Assembly: GCA_005883575.1 (NCBI GenBank)
Contig: VBFH01000026.1
Coordinates: 56,193-120,192 of the forward strand
From: Chloroflexota bacterium
GTDB lineage: Bacteria; Chloroflexota; Dormibacteria; Dormibacterales; Dormibacteraceae
DNA: 64,000 nucleotides
Direction of reading: 5' to 3'
Part shown: piece after piece, positions 1 through 7,941 of the stretch
Layout: every line of letters starts with the position of its first letter
Position numbering within the stretch: the first letter of the stretch is position 1
The notes under the pieces: model-generated
What the model was told of the DNA's origin: nothing
Databases searched by the model: none
What the model saw: the letters and a program-made list of their open reading frames with translations, nothing else
Made by a program: the position numbers and the translations under genes

Positions 1-1026
1 GACCGGCTCGAGCCGCCCGCGCACGCCCTCGAAACCGGCGAGCCCGCGCCCTATATCCTCCACCGGCACGCCGAGGGCCAGGCACACGCCCGCAGCACAG
101 AGCGCGTTGTAGATGTTGAAGCGCGCGGGCACATGAAGCATCACCTCGGTCTCCCCCATCGGCGTCTTCATGCGGAACCGCGAGCCTGTCCCGGTGATGG
201 CAAGCTCGAGTGGATGGAGGTCTGACGCGGTGGTCATACCGTAGGTCCACCGGCGCGAAATCGGCCTACGCGCGAGACGGTCGTAGCTCGCGTCGTCGCG
301 ATTGAGCACCGCCGTCTTCTCGATGCCCTTGTCGGCGGCGTTGGCCGTGAGGTCGATGAGACGAGCCTTGGCTTCGAGGTACTCCTCCCACGTCGAGTGA
401 TAGTCGAGATGGTCGTGGCCGACGTTGGTGTAGGCGGCGACGTCGAAATCGCAGGCGCGGACCCGTTCCTGGACGAGCGCGTGCGACGTCGTCTCGATGA
501 CCGCGCACTGGGCGCCACCCTCGACCATGCGCGCAAGCCAGGCCTGCACCTCGGGCGCCTCCGTCGTCGTCTGCCCGCTGGCGTTGTCCACCTCTCGCCC
601 GCTGACCTTGAACGCGACGGTGCTCATCGCTCCGGCCACGATCCCGCTCGCCTGCAGCACATGTTCGGCCATGTGGGTCACCGTTGTTTTGCCGTCGGTT
701 CCGGTTACGCCGGCCAGCTTCAGTCGAAGCGATGGACGGCCGTAGAACTCCGCCGACAGCTCGGCCAGGCCGATCCGCGTCGACGGCATCCTGAGCACGG
801 GAATGCCTTCGGGGATCTTTACGCTGCGTTCGACAGCGACTGCCACCGCACCCTGACGGATCGCGTCGCCGACATAGTGGTGGCCATCCACGTGCAGCCC
901 CTGAACCGCCACGAAGAGATCACCCGGGCCGACGTGGCGAGAGTCATAGGCGATGCCGGTGATCTCGACATCACCGTTGCCGTCGAGGACGGCGCCCGCC
1001 CCTCGCGCGAGATCAGCCAACCGCAT
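1..1026 (-). CDS. murE: UDP-N-acetylmuramyl-tripeptide synthetase MurE, partial
   Basis: Cytoplasmic Mur ligase that adds the third amino acid (usually meso-diaminopimelate or lysine) to UDP-MurNAc-dipeptide in peptidoglycan synthesis. The minus strand reads from an ATG at 1026 (MRLADLARG) through a MurE N-terminal domain (YDSRHVGPGDLFVAV), the ATP-binding loop GVTGTDGKTT and the central motif TNVGHDHLDYHSTWEEYLEAKA, then the start of the C-terminal domain (FNIYNALCAAGVCLALG). The window edge cuts it after 342 codons, so about the last third of a usual 480-500 residue protein is missing and substrate choice cannot be read. It diverges from folP with only 21 bp between the start codons. Family identification is firm. 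Confidence 0.95.
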   Translation of the reverse strand, partial: MRLADLARGAGAVLDGNGDVEITGIAYDSRHVGPGDLFVAVQGLHVDGHHYVGDAIRQGAVAVAVERSVKIPEGIPVLRMPSTRIGLAELSAEFYGRPSLRLKLAGVTGTDGKTTVTHMAEHVLQASGIVAGAMSTVAFKVSGREVDNASGQTTTEAPEVQAWLARMVEGGAQCAVIETTSHALVQERVRACDFDVAAYTNVGHDHLDYHSTWEEYLEAKARLIDLTANAADKGIEKTAVLNRDDASYDRLARRPISRRWTYGMTTASDLHPLELAITGTGSRFRMKTPMGETEVMLHVPARFNIYNALCAAGVCLALGVPVEDIGRGLAGFEGVRGRLEPV

Positions 1027-1035
1027 AGACCGCAG

Positions 1036-1042
1036 GATAATC
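1036..1042. promoter_or_regulatory. Shared back-to-back -10 element for murE and folP
   Basis: The sequence GATAATC reads as GATAAT on plus, ending 6 nt before the folP GTG, and as GATTAT on minus, ending 10 nt before the murE ATG. The two starts are only 21 bp apart, so any local promoters must overlap here and the transcripts would be leaderless or nearly so. Inferred from position and sequence only; no clear -35 is seen. Confidence 0.45.
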
Positions 1043-1047
1043 GGGTC

Positions 1048-1857
1048 GTGATTGCGGAAATCGGGGGCCGCCATTTCGAGTGGGGCGCGCGCACATACGT
1101 CATGGGCATCGTCAATGTGACGCCTGATTCGTTCAGCGGCGACGGCCTCGGCACGGACGACGATGCGGCCGTGGCGCAGGGCTTGCGCATGGTCAGCGAG
1201 GGCGCCGACATGCTCGACGTCGGAGGTGAGTCCACGCGTCCCGGCCACGTGCCGGTCACGGTCGCCGAAGAGATTGGGCGCATCCAATCAGTGGTAAGAC
1301 AGCTCGCTCGTGAGTCGGGCGTGCCAGTATCGATCGACACCTACAAGCAGGAAGTGGCGGAGGTCGCCCAGGCTGCAGGCGCGACGATTCTCAACGATGT
1401 CTGGGGCCTGACGCGCTCGCCCGAGATCGCGCAGCTTGCCGCCCGGCATGGCTGCGCTCTCGTGCTTATGCACAACCAGGACGGCACCGAGTACCCCGGT
1501 GACCTGATGGAAGAGATCAACCGCTTCCTTGCGGAGGCCGCCGCGCGCGGCGTCGCGGCCGGGGTGCCGAAGGAAAAGGTCATCGTCGACCCGGGCATCG
1601 GCTTCGGCAAAACCGCCGATCAGAGCTGGGAGGTCATGCGCAGGTTCGCCGAGCTGAAAGAGATCGGGCACCCCATCCTCATCGGCACCTCGCGCAAGTC
1701 ATTCATCGGCAAGCTGCTCGACCTGCCCGTGTCCGACCGCCTTGAAGGCACGGCCGCCACCGTGGTGGCGGCGGTGCTGCGCGGCGCGGACATCGTGCGT
1801 GTCCACGATGTGCTGCAGATGACGCGCGCCGTGCGGATAGCCGACCGCCTGCGTTGA
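1048..1857 (+). CDS. folP: dihydropteroate synthase
   Basis: Condenses 6-hydroxymethyl-dihydropterin diphosphate with p-aminobenzoate to give dihydropteroate in folate synthesis. The 269-residue TIM barrel has the family signatures in order: MGIVNVTPDSFSGDG (about residues 18-32), DVGGESTRPG, SIDTYK, NDVWG, DPGIGFGKT and GTSRKSFIGK, ending in RVHDV. The open frame extends far upstream over murE; I chose GTG 1048 because it precedes the conserved first strand and sits 6 nt after a -10-like GATAAT. The stop overlaps the folK start (TTGA), so the two are translationally coupled. No folB (dihydroneopterin aldolase) lies between them. Confidence 0.95.
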   Translation: MIAEIGGRHFEWGARTYVMGIVNVTPDSFSGDGLGTDDDAAVAQGLRMVSEGADMLDVGGESTRPGHVPVTVAEEIGRIQSVVRQLARESGVPVSIDTYKQEVAEVAQAAGATILNDVWGLTRSPEIAQLAARHGCALVLMHNQDGTEYPGDLMEEINRFLAEAAARGVAAGVPKEKVIVDPGIGFGKTADQSWEVMRRFAELKEIGHPILIGTSRKSFIGKLLDLPVSDRLEGTAATVVAAVLRGADIVRVHDVLQMTRAVRIADRLR

Positions 1858-2270
1858 GCAGGGTCTACCTCGGGCTCGGATCAAACCTGGGATCGCGTGC
1901 GCGCAACCTGAGCTCCGCTCGCCGCCGTTTGCGTCAAAAGGGTTTGCGGATCCTGCGTCAAAGCCGCGTCATGGAGACAGAACCCTGGGGAGTCGGGGAC
2001 CAACCTCGATTCCTCAACCAGGTCGTGGAGGCGGAGTGGGGCGGCACGCCGCGAGCGCTTCTGCGCGCAGCTAAGGCCGTCGAGCGCGAAGGAGGCCGGC
2101 GGCCGACCCGGCGCTGGGGACCGCGGGTGATCGACGTCGACATCCTGCTGTTCGGCGACCAGCGCGTGCGCGAACGTGATCTCGTGATCCCGCACCCGCG
2201 CATCTCAGAGCGGGAGTTCGTGCTCGAGCCGCTGGCCGAGCTGGGCGTTAAGCCGGTCGAGCGTTGGTGA
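1854..2270 (+). CDS. folK: 2-amino-4-hydroxy-6-hydroxymethyldihydropteridine pyrophosphokinase (HPPK)
   Basis: Transfers pyrophosphate from ATP to 6-hydroxymethyl-dihydropterin, supplying the substrate of FolP next door. The 138-residue protein shows VYLGLGSNLGSR at the N terminus, the pterin/ATP region RFLNQVVEAEW and the HPPK signature RRWGPRVIDVDILLFGD followed by LVIPHPRISEREFVLEPLAE. The TTG start at 1854 overlaps the folP stop. Its 3' end overlaps the convergent response regulator gene by 23 bp, leaving no room for a terminator between them. Confidence 0.95.
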   Translation: MSRVYLGLGSNLGSRARNLSSARRRLRQKGLRILRQSRVMETEPWGVGDQPRFLNQVVEAEWGGTPRALLRAAKAVEREGGRRPTRRWGPRVIDVDILLFGDQRVRERDLVIPHPRISEREFVLEPLAELGVKPVERW

Positions 2271-2964
2271 AGCGGTAGCCGATCCCAGGCACTGCGAGTA
2301 TGTAATAAGGACGCGAGGGCTGGGTCTCGATCTTGCGGCGCAGGTTGCGAATATGCACGTCGATGACTCGGGTCTCGATCGGGTATTCGTAACCCCAGAT
2401 CGAGTTGAGAATCTTCTCCCGGCTCAGCACCTTCCCCGCGTTGCTGGCGAGGAATGTCAGCAGGTCGAACTCGGTGTGCGTGAGCTCGACCTCCTTGTTC
2501 GATTTGTAGGTCCGGCGTTCGTTGACGTCGATGACCAGGTCGCGGAACTCGAGCCGGCTGCGCATCGCCTCCGCGTTTTCGAGCCGTGCGCGCCGTAGGT
2601 GCGCGGCCATCCGCGCGACCAGCTCGCGCAGGCGCAACGGTTTGGTCACGTAGTCGTCGGCGCCAATCTCCAGGGCCACGACCGCGTCGATCTCGTCGGA
2701 CCGCGAGCTCATCATGATCACCGGCACCGCGGGGTCCATCTTTCGCAGCTCGCGGCAGACGTCGAAGCCGGCGGCGTCGGGCAGCGTGACCTCGAGCAGG
2801 ACCACGCTTGGTCGAGTGCTCTCGACCTGACGCAGCGCTTCCGACCCGGCATCAGCCTCGACGACCTGGTAGCCGTCCTGCTCGCAGACCTGCTTGATCT
2901 CGCGGCGCGTGGAGGCGTCCGGCTCCACGACCAGCACCCTGCGCGAAGAATCCGTCACAGCCAT
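2248..2964 (-). CDS. OmpR/PhoB-family response regulator with Asp-to-Glu at the phosphorylation site
   Basis: 238-residue DNA-binding regulator: a receiver domain (1-120) followed by a winged-helix output domain (about 135-235: ELTHTEFDLLTFLASNAGKVLSR, then WGYEY, VIDVHIRNLRRKIE and PGIGYRF). The position normally occupied by the phosphoacceptor Asp (LLDV-LPD type motif) reads LLEVTLPD, a Glu, and the acidic pocket reads VEPD rather than VDDD; the conserved Lys (YVTKP) is present. This suggests phosphorylation-independent or phosphomimetic behaviour, which is an inference. No histidine kinase is adjacent. It is the third gene after the phosphatase and FemABX-like gene, but a TAGGAT box 6 nt before its ATG suggests its own leaderless promoter. 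Confidence 0.9.
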   Translation of the reverse strand: MAVTDSSRRVLVVEPDASTRREIKQVCEQDGYQVVEADAGSEALRQVESTRPSVVLLEVTLPDAAGFDVCRELRKMDPAVPVIMMSSRSDEIDAVVALEIGADDYVTKPLRLRELVARMAAHLRRARLENAEAMRSRLEFRDLVIDVNERRTYKSNKEVELTHTEFDLLTFLASNAGKVLSREKILNSIWGYEYPIETRVIDVHIRNLRRKIETQPSRPYYILAVPGIGYRFTNARPA

Positions 2965-2970
2965 ATCCCA

Positions 2971-2976
2971 ATCCTA
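2971..2976 (-). promoter_or_regulatory. -10-like box for the atypical response regulator
   Basis: TAGGAT on the minus strand ends 6 nt before the ATG at 2964, placing the transcription start at or next to the start codon. No convincing -35 is visible. Confidence 0.4.
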
Positions 2977-2993
2977 AAGTATTTGAAGGATTG

Positions 2994-3968
2994 TTAGGGA
3001 ATGTTTCGTTTCAAGCCCCGAATGTAGGCTCTTGCCATACGTTCGAAACCGAGAATCTTCGCGCCGGCCGCGGAGAGAACGACCTCCCACGCGCCCGCGT
3101 ACGTCACCTCCTCGCCGCCGAACTCGGACTTGAAGAAGCCGAGCCCGTGCCATGGGTGCTCCGATCCGGACTTTGGCGGCGGCACGCCCCAGAGGTCGAA
3201 ATCTGTGCAGCCCGCCTCCGCTGCGGCCGAGATGGCCGACCACCAGGCGAGGTCGTTGCCCATCAGCTCGCGACGGGCACCGCTTCGGCCGGCAAACAGG
3301 CTGTAGGCGCGTCCGGCATGGCGGGCCACGAGGACGGTCGCCAGCGGCTCGTGCGTTTCCAGCGTGCGGGCCGTATAGGTGCGGCACCACGGGAGAAGGT
3401 CGAGCATCAGCTGGTAATAGCGCCGGCCCGGCAGGTGGATCGATTCGCGACGTTCGACGGCGGCCGACTGGCGCGCTAGCTCTGCGGCCTCCTTGCCCTC
3501 CTCGACCTTTACACCGCGCTTGAGACCGGTGCGGATGTTGTACCGGCGGCCGTGACGAAACGTCGACAGCAGCTCGTTCGGTGGAAGCAGCTTGAGGATG
3601 CGCGTGTGCTGAGGCTGGATCGCCGCGACAGGCGTGAATCCTTTTTCCGTGAGGGCCTCCCCGATGTCGGCGGACGCTTCTGGCTCAACGACGATCCTGG
3701 CGATGCGAGCGGTGCGCGCCCACTCCATCAATGCGTCGAGCGCGTCGGCCGTCGCCGGAACGGGACCGCGCGGGATGTACGCCTCGCGCGATGGACCGAC
3801 CTTGCGGACCTGGATGCTCGCCATGGGACCGCCAGGCGAAAAACGAACCCGCTCGACGCTCCAACCGGCGCGCGCCTGGATCTCGCCCCACGCCCACGAC
3901 TGCAGCAGCGGCGCCGGCGTTGCCCGATCGGCAAGGTCGGCGTCCCAGCTTTCGGCTTGGCTGCTCAT
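2994..3968 (-). CDS. FemABX-family peptidyltransferase / GNAT-like aminoacyl transferase
   Basis: FemABX enzymes use aminoacyl-tRNA to add residues to the peptidoglycan stem peptide (lipid II or UDP-MurNAc-pentapeptide). This 324-residue protein has the family's two-lobed layout: LLQSWAWGEIQARAGW near the N terminus, AYIPRGPV, the mid-protein FRHGRRYNIRTGLKRGVKV, and a C-terminal lobe with LFAGRSGARRELMGNDLAWW, DFDLWGVPPP and HPWHGLGFFKSEFGG. The ATG overlaps the phosphatase stop (ATGA). Proximity to murE fits a wall-building role. The exact amino acid added cannot be read from the sequence. Confidence 0.85.
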   Translation of the reverse strand: MSSQAESWDADLADRATPAPLLQSWAWGEIQARAGWSVERVRFSPGGPMASIQVRKVGPSREAYIPRGPVPATADALDALMEWARTARIARIVVEPEASADIGEALTEKGFTPVAAIQPQHTRILKLLPPNELLSTFRHGRRYNIRTGLKRGVKVEEGKEAAELARQSAAVERRESIHLPGRRYYQLMLDLLPWCRTYTARTLETHEPLATVLVARHAGRAYSLFAGRSGARRELMGNDLAWWSAISAAAEAGCTDFDLWGVPPPKSGSEHPWHGLGFFKSEFGGEEVTYAGAWEVVLSAAGAKILGFERMARAYIRGLKRNIP

Positions 3969-4618
3969 CCGGTGTCGTGCGCCCTGCGCGCGCCTGGCGG
4001 ACCGACATCTGTGACGACCGCTGATTCCAGGTGCCCGATGTCGTTGACGCCGCCGATCACCATCCTGCCATCGCGTTTTTCGATCAAGGTGATAGACGCG
4101 TTCTGGATCTTGAATGGAAACAGGCCGCGACTGGGACGTCCGACGATGCGATGGAGCGCGATCTGGATCACGCCTCCATGTGTCACCAGCAAGACGTCAC
4201 CGTGCTCGTGCTGTTGAAGGATCTCGTCCATCGCGGCCGCCACTCGCGTGTCGAACGCGGCTCCGCCCTCGCCGTGCGGAACGACGTCCCAGTCGGGCTC
4301 TTCCACCCAACTGGCCCATGCCTCCGGATATCGCGCTGCGATCTCCTCCGTCGTCTTGCCTTCCCACTCGCCGAGATAGACCTCCCGCAGCGAGGTCCTC
4401 GGCTCGGGCTCGAGATGGACTGCTCGACCGATCAACTCCGCGGTCTCGAACGCGCGCTTCAGGTCGCTGGTGTAAAAGCCAGCGAAGCGCCGGCCGGCCA
4501 GTCGCGCTCCGAGCAAGGCGGCCTGGCGGCGGCCCTGGTCGGAGAGTGGCGGATCGAGCTGACCCTGGATGCGGTGCTCTTGATTCCAGATGGACTGGCC
4601 GTGGCGGATCAGAACCAG
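3965..4618 (-). CDS. histidine phosphatase superfamily protein (phosphoglycerate-mutase-like), start codon unclear
   Basis: Histidine phosphatases hydrolyse phosphoesters through a phospho-His intermediate. The catalytic RHG motif (LVLIRHGQSIWNQEHRIQGQ) is followed by LSDQGRRQA, FYTSDLKRAFETAELI, EVYLGEWEGKT and the second catalytic His in LLVTHGGVIQIALHRIVGRP. The only canonical in-frame start downstream of the stop at 4703-4701 is TTG 4516, which would remove the catalytic His. The span given starts at CTG 4618, just before LVLIRHG; alternatives are ATC 4681, 10 nt after a TAGTAT box, which adds a Pro-rich 21-residue leader. Substrate unknown (alpha-ribazole phosphatase and GpmB-like enzymes share this fold). 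It overlaps the downstream FemABX gene by ATGA. Confidence 0.85.
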   Translation of the reverse strand: MVLIRHGQSIWNQEHRIQGQLDPPLSDQGRRQAALLGARLAGRRFAGFYTSDLKRAFETAELIGRAVHLEPEPRTSLREVYLGEWEGKTTEEIAARYPEAWASWVEEPDWDVVPHGEGGAAFDTRVAAAMDEILQQHEHGDVLLVTHGGVIQIALHRIVGRPSRGLFPFKIQNASITLIEKRDGRMVIGGVNDIGHLESAVVTDVGPPGARRAHDTG

Positions 4619-4690
4619 CTGCGCGGGAGACGGGCGAGTTGGTAACGGGAGTTCAGGAGGCTCCGGTCGCGCGGGTCTGATCTCGATGCC

Positions 4691-4697
4691 TATACTA
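4691..4697. promoter_or_regulatory. Symmetric -10 element between the phosphatase and PATAN genes
   Basis: TATACTA reads as TATACT on plus (towards the gene at 4748, leaving a roughly 45-nt leader containing a Shine-Dalgarno sequence) and as TAGTAT on minus (towards the phosphatase). One AT-rich element could therefore drive both directions. Inference from sequence symmetry. Confidence 0.35.
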
Positions 4698-4747
4698 ACT
4701 TTCTCTTAAACACCGATCGGGCTGCGCCGATCTCAGGAGAAAGACCG

Positions 4748-6298
4748 TTGCAATCGCACGGCACACTCGCCGAAACCCCCCTTCGATCGCTATTGGAGTC
4801 CGCTCAGGGTGAGCGGTCCACGGGTACCCTTACCGTCCGCAATGGGAACGGGCAGTCGACCTCGCTGTACTTCCTGTTCGGACATCTTTTTCATGCCCAG
4901 GGCGACGGCAAGTCCGGCGACGACGCCGTGGTCAACGCGCTGCACTGGACGAAGGGCGACTTCGAGTTCGACGCCAAGGCCAAGCTCCCCGCCGACGAGA
5001 CGGTCAAGGCAGGCATTCCGGAGCTCGTCCACACCGCCGATGCGTCGCCCCGGACTGCCCCGGTCGAGCCAAAGCCCGAGCCACACGCCGAGCCGCAAGC
5101 CGAGCAGCACGTCGACCAGCCCGAGCCGAGAGCCGAGCGAAAAGATCATGCTGAACCGGAGAGAAAGGTGGAAGCACCACAACCACGACGAGGGGTAAAG
5201 CACCGCCCACAGCCGAAACACGGCCGTGAGCCGATCCCTGTTCCGGCGGGCCAAATCCTTTACGACTCGCTCAAAACATCGTTCGTGGACTTTCCGCGGC
5301 TCCTGACGACGCTCGAGCGCGAGGGATACACGGGCTACGTCCGCCTGCTCACGGATGAGGCCTCGGGTTTGATCCTCTTCCGCGAAGGTTCCGCTCTCGA
5401 GTGCCTTTACGACGGAGCGGCGGATGCCGGGAGCCTCGTGCTCGGGAAGCAGGCGCTCCAGCACTTCAACGATGACGTGACCGCCGGGCATGGCGTGCTC
5501 GATGTGGTCGGTCTATCGGGAGACCTGATCGACGGACTGTACGAGCTCACAGTCTCGCGGCCGATGTACACCGAGCTGTACGCGGCCTGGGTGGACATGA
5601 AAGCGCTGCTCAACTTCTTGAGCGACCGCAAGCTGAGCGGCAGCGTGATGATCCGATCGGGCACCGGAACGGGCGTGATCATCCTTGCGCACGGAGATCT
5701 CGCCGGCGCCTACACAAGCGAATCGCGCGAGATCTCGGACAAGCCCGACCAGGCCCTCGCGCTTTGTGACGACCCGAACGCGATGATCGAGGTCAAGTCG
5801 GCCGACGCGACCAAGCATCCGCCGCTCGACGTGGACGAGATCGTGGGCCAGAGGAACCGGCCGGCGCAGGGAGCCGCGGCGTCGGTCGCGGCAGCACCGC
5901 CGCCGCCCGCGCCGGAATCGGCACCGCCGACGAACCCGACCATCCCGGTGATGCCGGCCATGCCGCCGGAGCCGCCGACGGCGCAGATTCCCACCCTCTC
6001 GACCTATCAGCCGCCGGCGCAGCCCGCGCAGCAGGTCGCGCCAACCACGCCTCCGCGCAACGTCGGACCGCAGCTGGACTGGTCGAGCATCGTGACCGAG
6101 CTCCAGGCCATGGCTGAGGACGCGCTCGGCAACCGGGCGCGCAAGGTGAAGGACATCCTCGGCGCGGCAGACCCGTCTCTGGCAGGCATCGAAGCCGCGA
6201 TCGATCAGATTCCGAGCATCTCGCTGCTCTTTGTCGATTCGTCGCGCCTGGAGCAGCTGGCGCAGGAGATGAAGGCCCGCCTCAAGTCCCACCTCTAG
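4748..6298 (+). CDS. PATAN/DUF4388-domain protein with Pro/Ala/Glu-rich linkers
   Basis: 516 residues. The N terminus (1-95: GTLAETPLRSLLESAQ, then GTLTVRNGNG, LYFLFGHLFHAQ and GDFEFDAKA) resembles the DUF4388/PATAN domain found in bacterial gliding and signalling proteins. A Glu/Pro/His-rich linker (about 97-165) leads to a second globular part (about 170-360, with YTGYVRLLTDEASGLILFREG, a PATAN-like repeat). A Pro/Ala-rich stretch (about 375-435) precedes a helical C-terminal domain. No signal peptide or membrane helix. The TTG start at 4748 is supported by AGGAGA 8 nt upstream. Function unknown; by analogy a scaffold or effector in regulation of surface behaviour. Confidence 0.75.
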   Translation: MQSHGTLAETPLRSLLESAQGERSTGTLTVRNGNGQSTSLYFLFGHLFHAQGDGKSGDDAVVNALHWTKGDFEFDAKAKLPADETVKAGIPELVHTADASPRTAPVEPKPEPHAEPQAEQHVDQPEPRAERKDHAEPERKVEAPQPRRGVKHRPQPKHGREPIPVPAGQILYDSLKTSFVDFPRLLTTLEREGYTGYVRLLTDEASGLILFREGSALECLYDGAADAGSLVLGKQALQHFNDDVTAGHGVLDVVGLSGDLIDGLYELTVSRPMYTELYAAWVDMKALLNFLSDRKLSGSVMIRSGTGTGVIILAHGDLAGAYTSESREISDKPDQALALCDDPNAMIEVKSADATKHPPLDVDEIVGQRNRPAQGAAASVAAAPPPPAPESAPPTNPTIPVMPAMPPEPPTAQIPTLSTYQPPAQPAQQVAPTTPPRNVGPQLDWSSIVTELQAMAEDALGNRARKVKDILGAADPSLAGIEAAIDQIPSISLLFVDSSRLEQLAQEMKARLKSHL

Positions 6299-6309
6299 CC
6301 GCCATCTCG

Positions 6310-6325
6310 TGTAAACCCATTTACA
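6310..6325. repeat. TGTAAA-N4-TTTACA palindrome upstream of the lipoprotein gene
   Basis: A perfect 6-bp inverted repeat with a 4-bp spacer, 20 bp before the lipoprotein ATG and 11 bp after the previous stop. Shape and position suit a dimeric repressor site; no regulator is assigned. Confidence 0.4.
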
Positions 6326-6345
6326 GGGTGGGTGGGAGCGCGGCG

Positions 6346-7941
6346 ATGAAGAGATCCGCTTTTGTGCTGGGAGCGGCTCTGGGCCTCGGACTCTTGCTCA
6401 CCGCGTGCGGCGGCGATCCGCCTCAGATCGTCGACTATTCGCCCCAGCGCAACACCATCGACGTCCCGACCTCGACGCCGATCCGCATCTCCTTCGACCA
6501 CGACGTCGACCGCGCCTCCGTCGAGGGCCGCCTCCACCTGCTTCCGGCGACGACCGGGTCCGTGCGCTGGGTGAACGGGCACCAGCTCATCTACGAGCAC
6601 ACCACCCTCCGAACGAGCACCAGCTATGAGGTCATCCTCGAGCCTGGTTATCGCGATCCCGCCGGCGCCACATACTCGCTGCGCCACCACTGGTCCTTCA
6701 TCACCGAAGGACCGCCCGCCCTCGCCGGCTCGACACCGGCGAACGGCGATGGTGCGGTCGACCCGTCCTCCTACCTGAGCCTCGACTTCACGCGGGAGAT
6801 GGACCCGCGCAGCCTGAAGAGCGCGATCACCATCAGCCCGAGCGTTCCCTTCGACCTACGCCCCGACCCGACCGACAACCGACGCGCCGTGATCGCGCCC
6901 TCGCAGCTTCTAGCGGCAGGCACCCGGTATCAGCTGCTTGTCAACACGGCTGCGGTGGATGTCGACGGCAACCAGCTCGGTCGTGACGAGGTCGTCCGCT
7001 TCACCACCGGCGCTCAGCGCGCTTTGCACCATTGGATCGCTTTCGCGACTGACGGTCCCGACGGCTCTTCGGCAGGACTATGGATCGTCGACGAGCGCGG
7101 ATTCCCGCGCGAGCTTTTCGACGCCAGCGCGGTGCACTCGTTCAGTTGGTCGCCGGCCGGTGACTCCCTGCTCATCGAGGGTGCCGACGACGCCTGGTGG
7201 CAGTTCACGCCTGGGGGCGGCGAGACGCCGCTGACCTTCAAGGCGGCGTGGGCGGCTTCGCTCGCCCGCGGCATGGGATTCGTGTACATCGACAACACGT
7301 CGACCTTGCACCGCCAGACCGCCGATGGCGGCGACGAGGTGATCGCCTCCGACGTCGCCGAGGCCACTGTCGCACCAAACGGCCAGCGCGTGGCGTTCGT
7401 TCACGGCATCACCGGCGTCAATGAGGTCTGGGGCTACGACGTCGGACTGCGCGCGAGCTATCAGCTCGCCCTTGACAGCGCTGCGGTCAGCGCGGTCGCG
7501 TGGGCTCCGGCCGGCAACAGGATCGCGTACCTCCGACACGATCCGAACGCGACGACGCTTCGCGTCCGCAGCTTGACGGGGACCGCCTCCACCACGACCG
7601 TGGCCGCGGGAGACCTCAGTCGAGCGACCTGGCTCCCAGATTCGACTCACCTGGTTTTCTCAGCCGCGGTCTCGACCCAGAGTGGTGTGCTCCACAAGGC
7701 GTACGTCATCAATGTGATCTCTCCGCCCGCGGCGCTCACGCCAGCGGCTGGAATCCCATCCGACCCCGGGATCGAAGTGACGTCGCCCGTCTCCTCACCC
7801 GACGGACATCAGATCGCCTTTCTGAGCGGCGAACAGATCTGGCTCATGAACGCCGACGGCACGCGGCCGACGCCGCTGACGAAGGAAGACCCCGCTTCCT
7901 TCCCCTATTCCTGCCGGGCGCTGGCGTGGACGCGCACCTGA
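6346..7941 (+). CDS. secreted lipoprotein with Ig-like (Big_5) domains and a TolB-like beta-propeller
   Basis: 531 residues from ATG 6346. The N terminus is a lipoprotein signal (MKRSAFVLGAALGLGLLLTACGG, read in two pieces: a basic start, a hydrophobic core and the lipobox LLTAC). Two Ig-like repeats of the SbsA/Big_5 type follow (PTSTPIRISFDHDVDRASVEG; SYLSLDFTREMDPRSLKSAI), then a propeller region with repeats such as FSWSPAGDSLLIEG, WAPAGNRIAYLRHDP and SPDGHQIAFLSGEQIWLMN. This is probably a surface-anchored sensor or binding protein. An upstream in-frame GTG at 6328 would only extend the signal peptide. Its 3' end overlaps the convergent GT4 gene by 37 bp. Confidence 0.85.
   Translation: MKRSAFVLGAALGLGLLLTACGGDPPQIVDYSPQRNTIDVPTSTPIRISFDHDVDRASVEGRLHLLPATTGSVRWVNGHQLIYEHTTLRTSTSYEVILEPGYRDPAGATYSLRHHWSFITEGPPALAGSTPANGDGAVDPSSYLSLDFTREMDPRSLKSAITISPSVPFDLRPDPTDNRRAVIAPSQLLAAGTRYQLLVNTAAVDVDGNQLGRDEVVRFTTGAQRALHHWIAFATDGPDGSSAGLWIVDERGFPRELFDASAVHSFSWSPAGDSLLIEGADDAWWQFTPGGGETPLTFKAAWAASLARGMGFVYIDNTSTLHRQTADGGDEVIASDVAEATVAPNGQRVAFVHGITGVNEVWGYDVGLRASYQLALDSAAVSAVAWAPAGNRIAYLRHDPNATTLRVRSLTGTASTTTVAAGDLSRATWLPDSTHLVFSAAVSTQSGVLHKAYVINVISPPAALTPAAGIPSDPGIEVTSPVSSPDGHQIAFLSGEQIWLMNADGTRPTPLTKEDPASFPYSCRALAWTRT

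Noticed and set aside
397..1047. A long open frame upstream of and in frame with folP
   Set aside because: It is antisense to the clear MurE coding sequence and has no homology; folP begins at GTG 1048.
3038..3055. TTCGAAACC-like tRNA T-loop sequence
   Set aside because: Within the FemABX coding region and without acceptor or anticodon stems.
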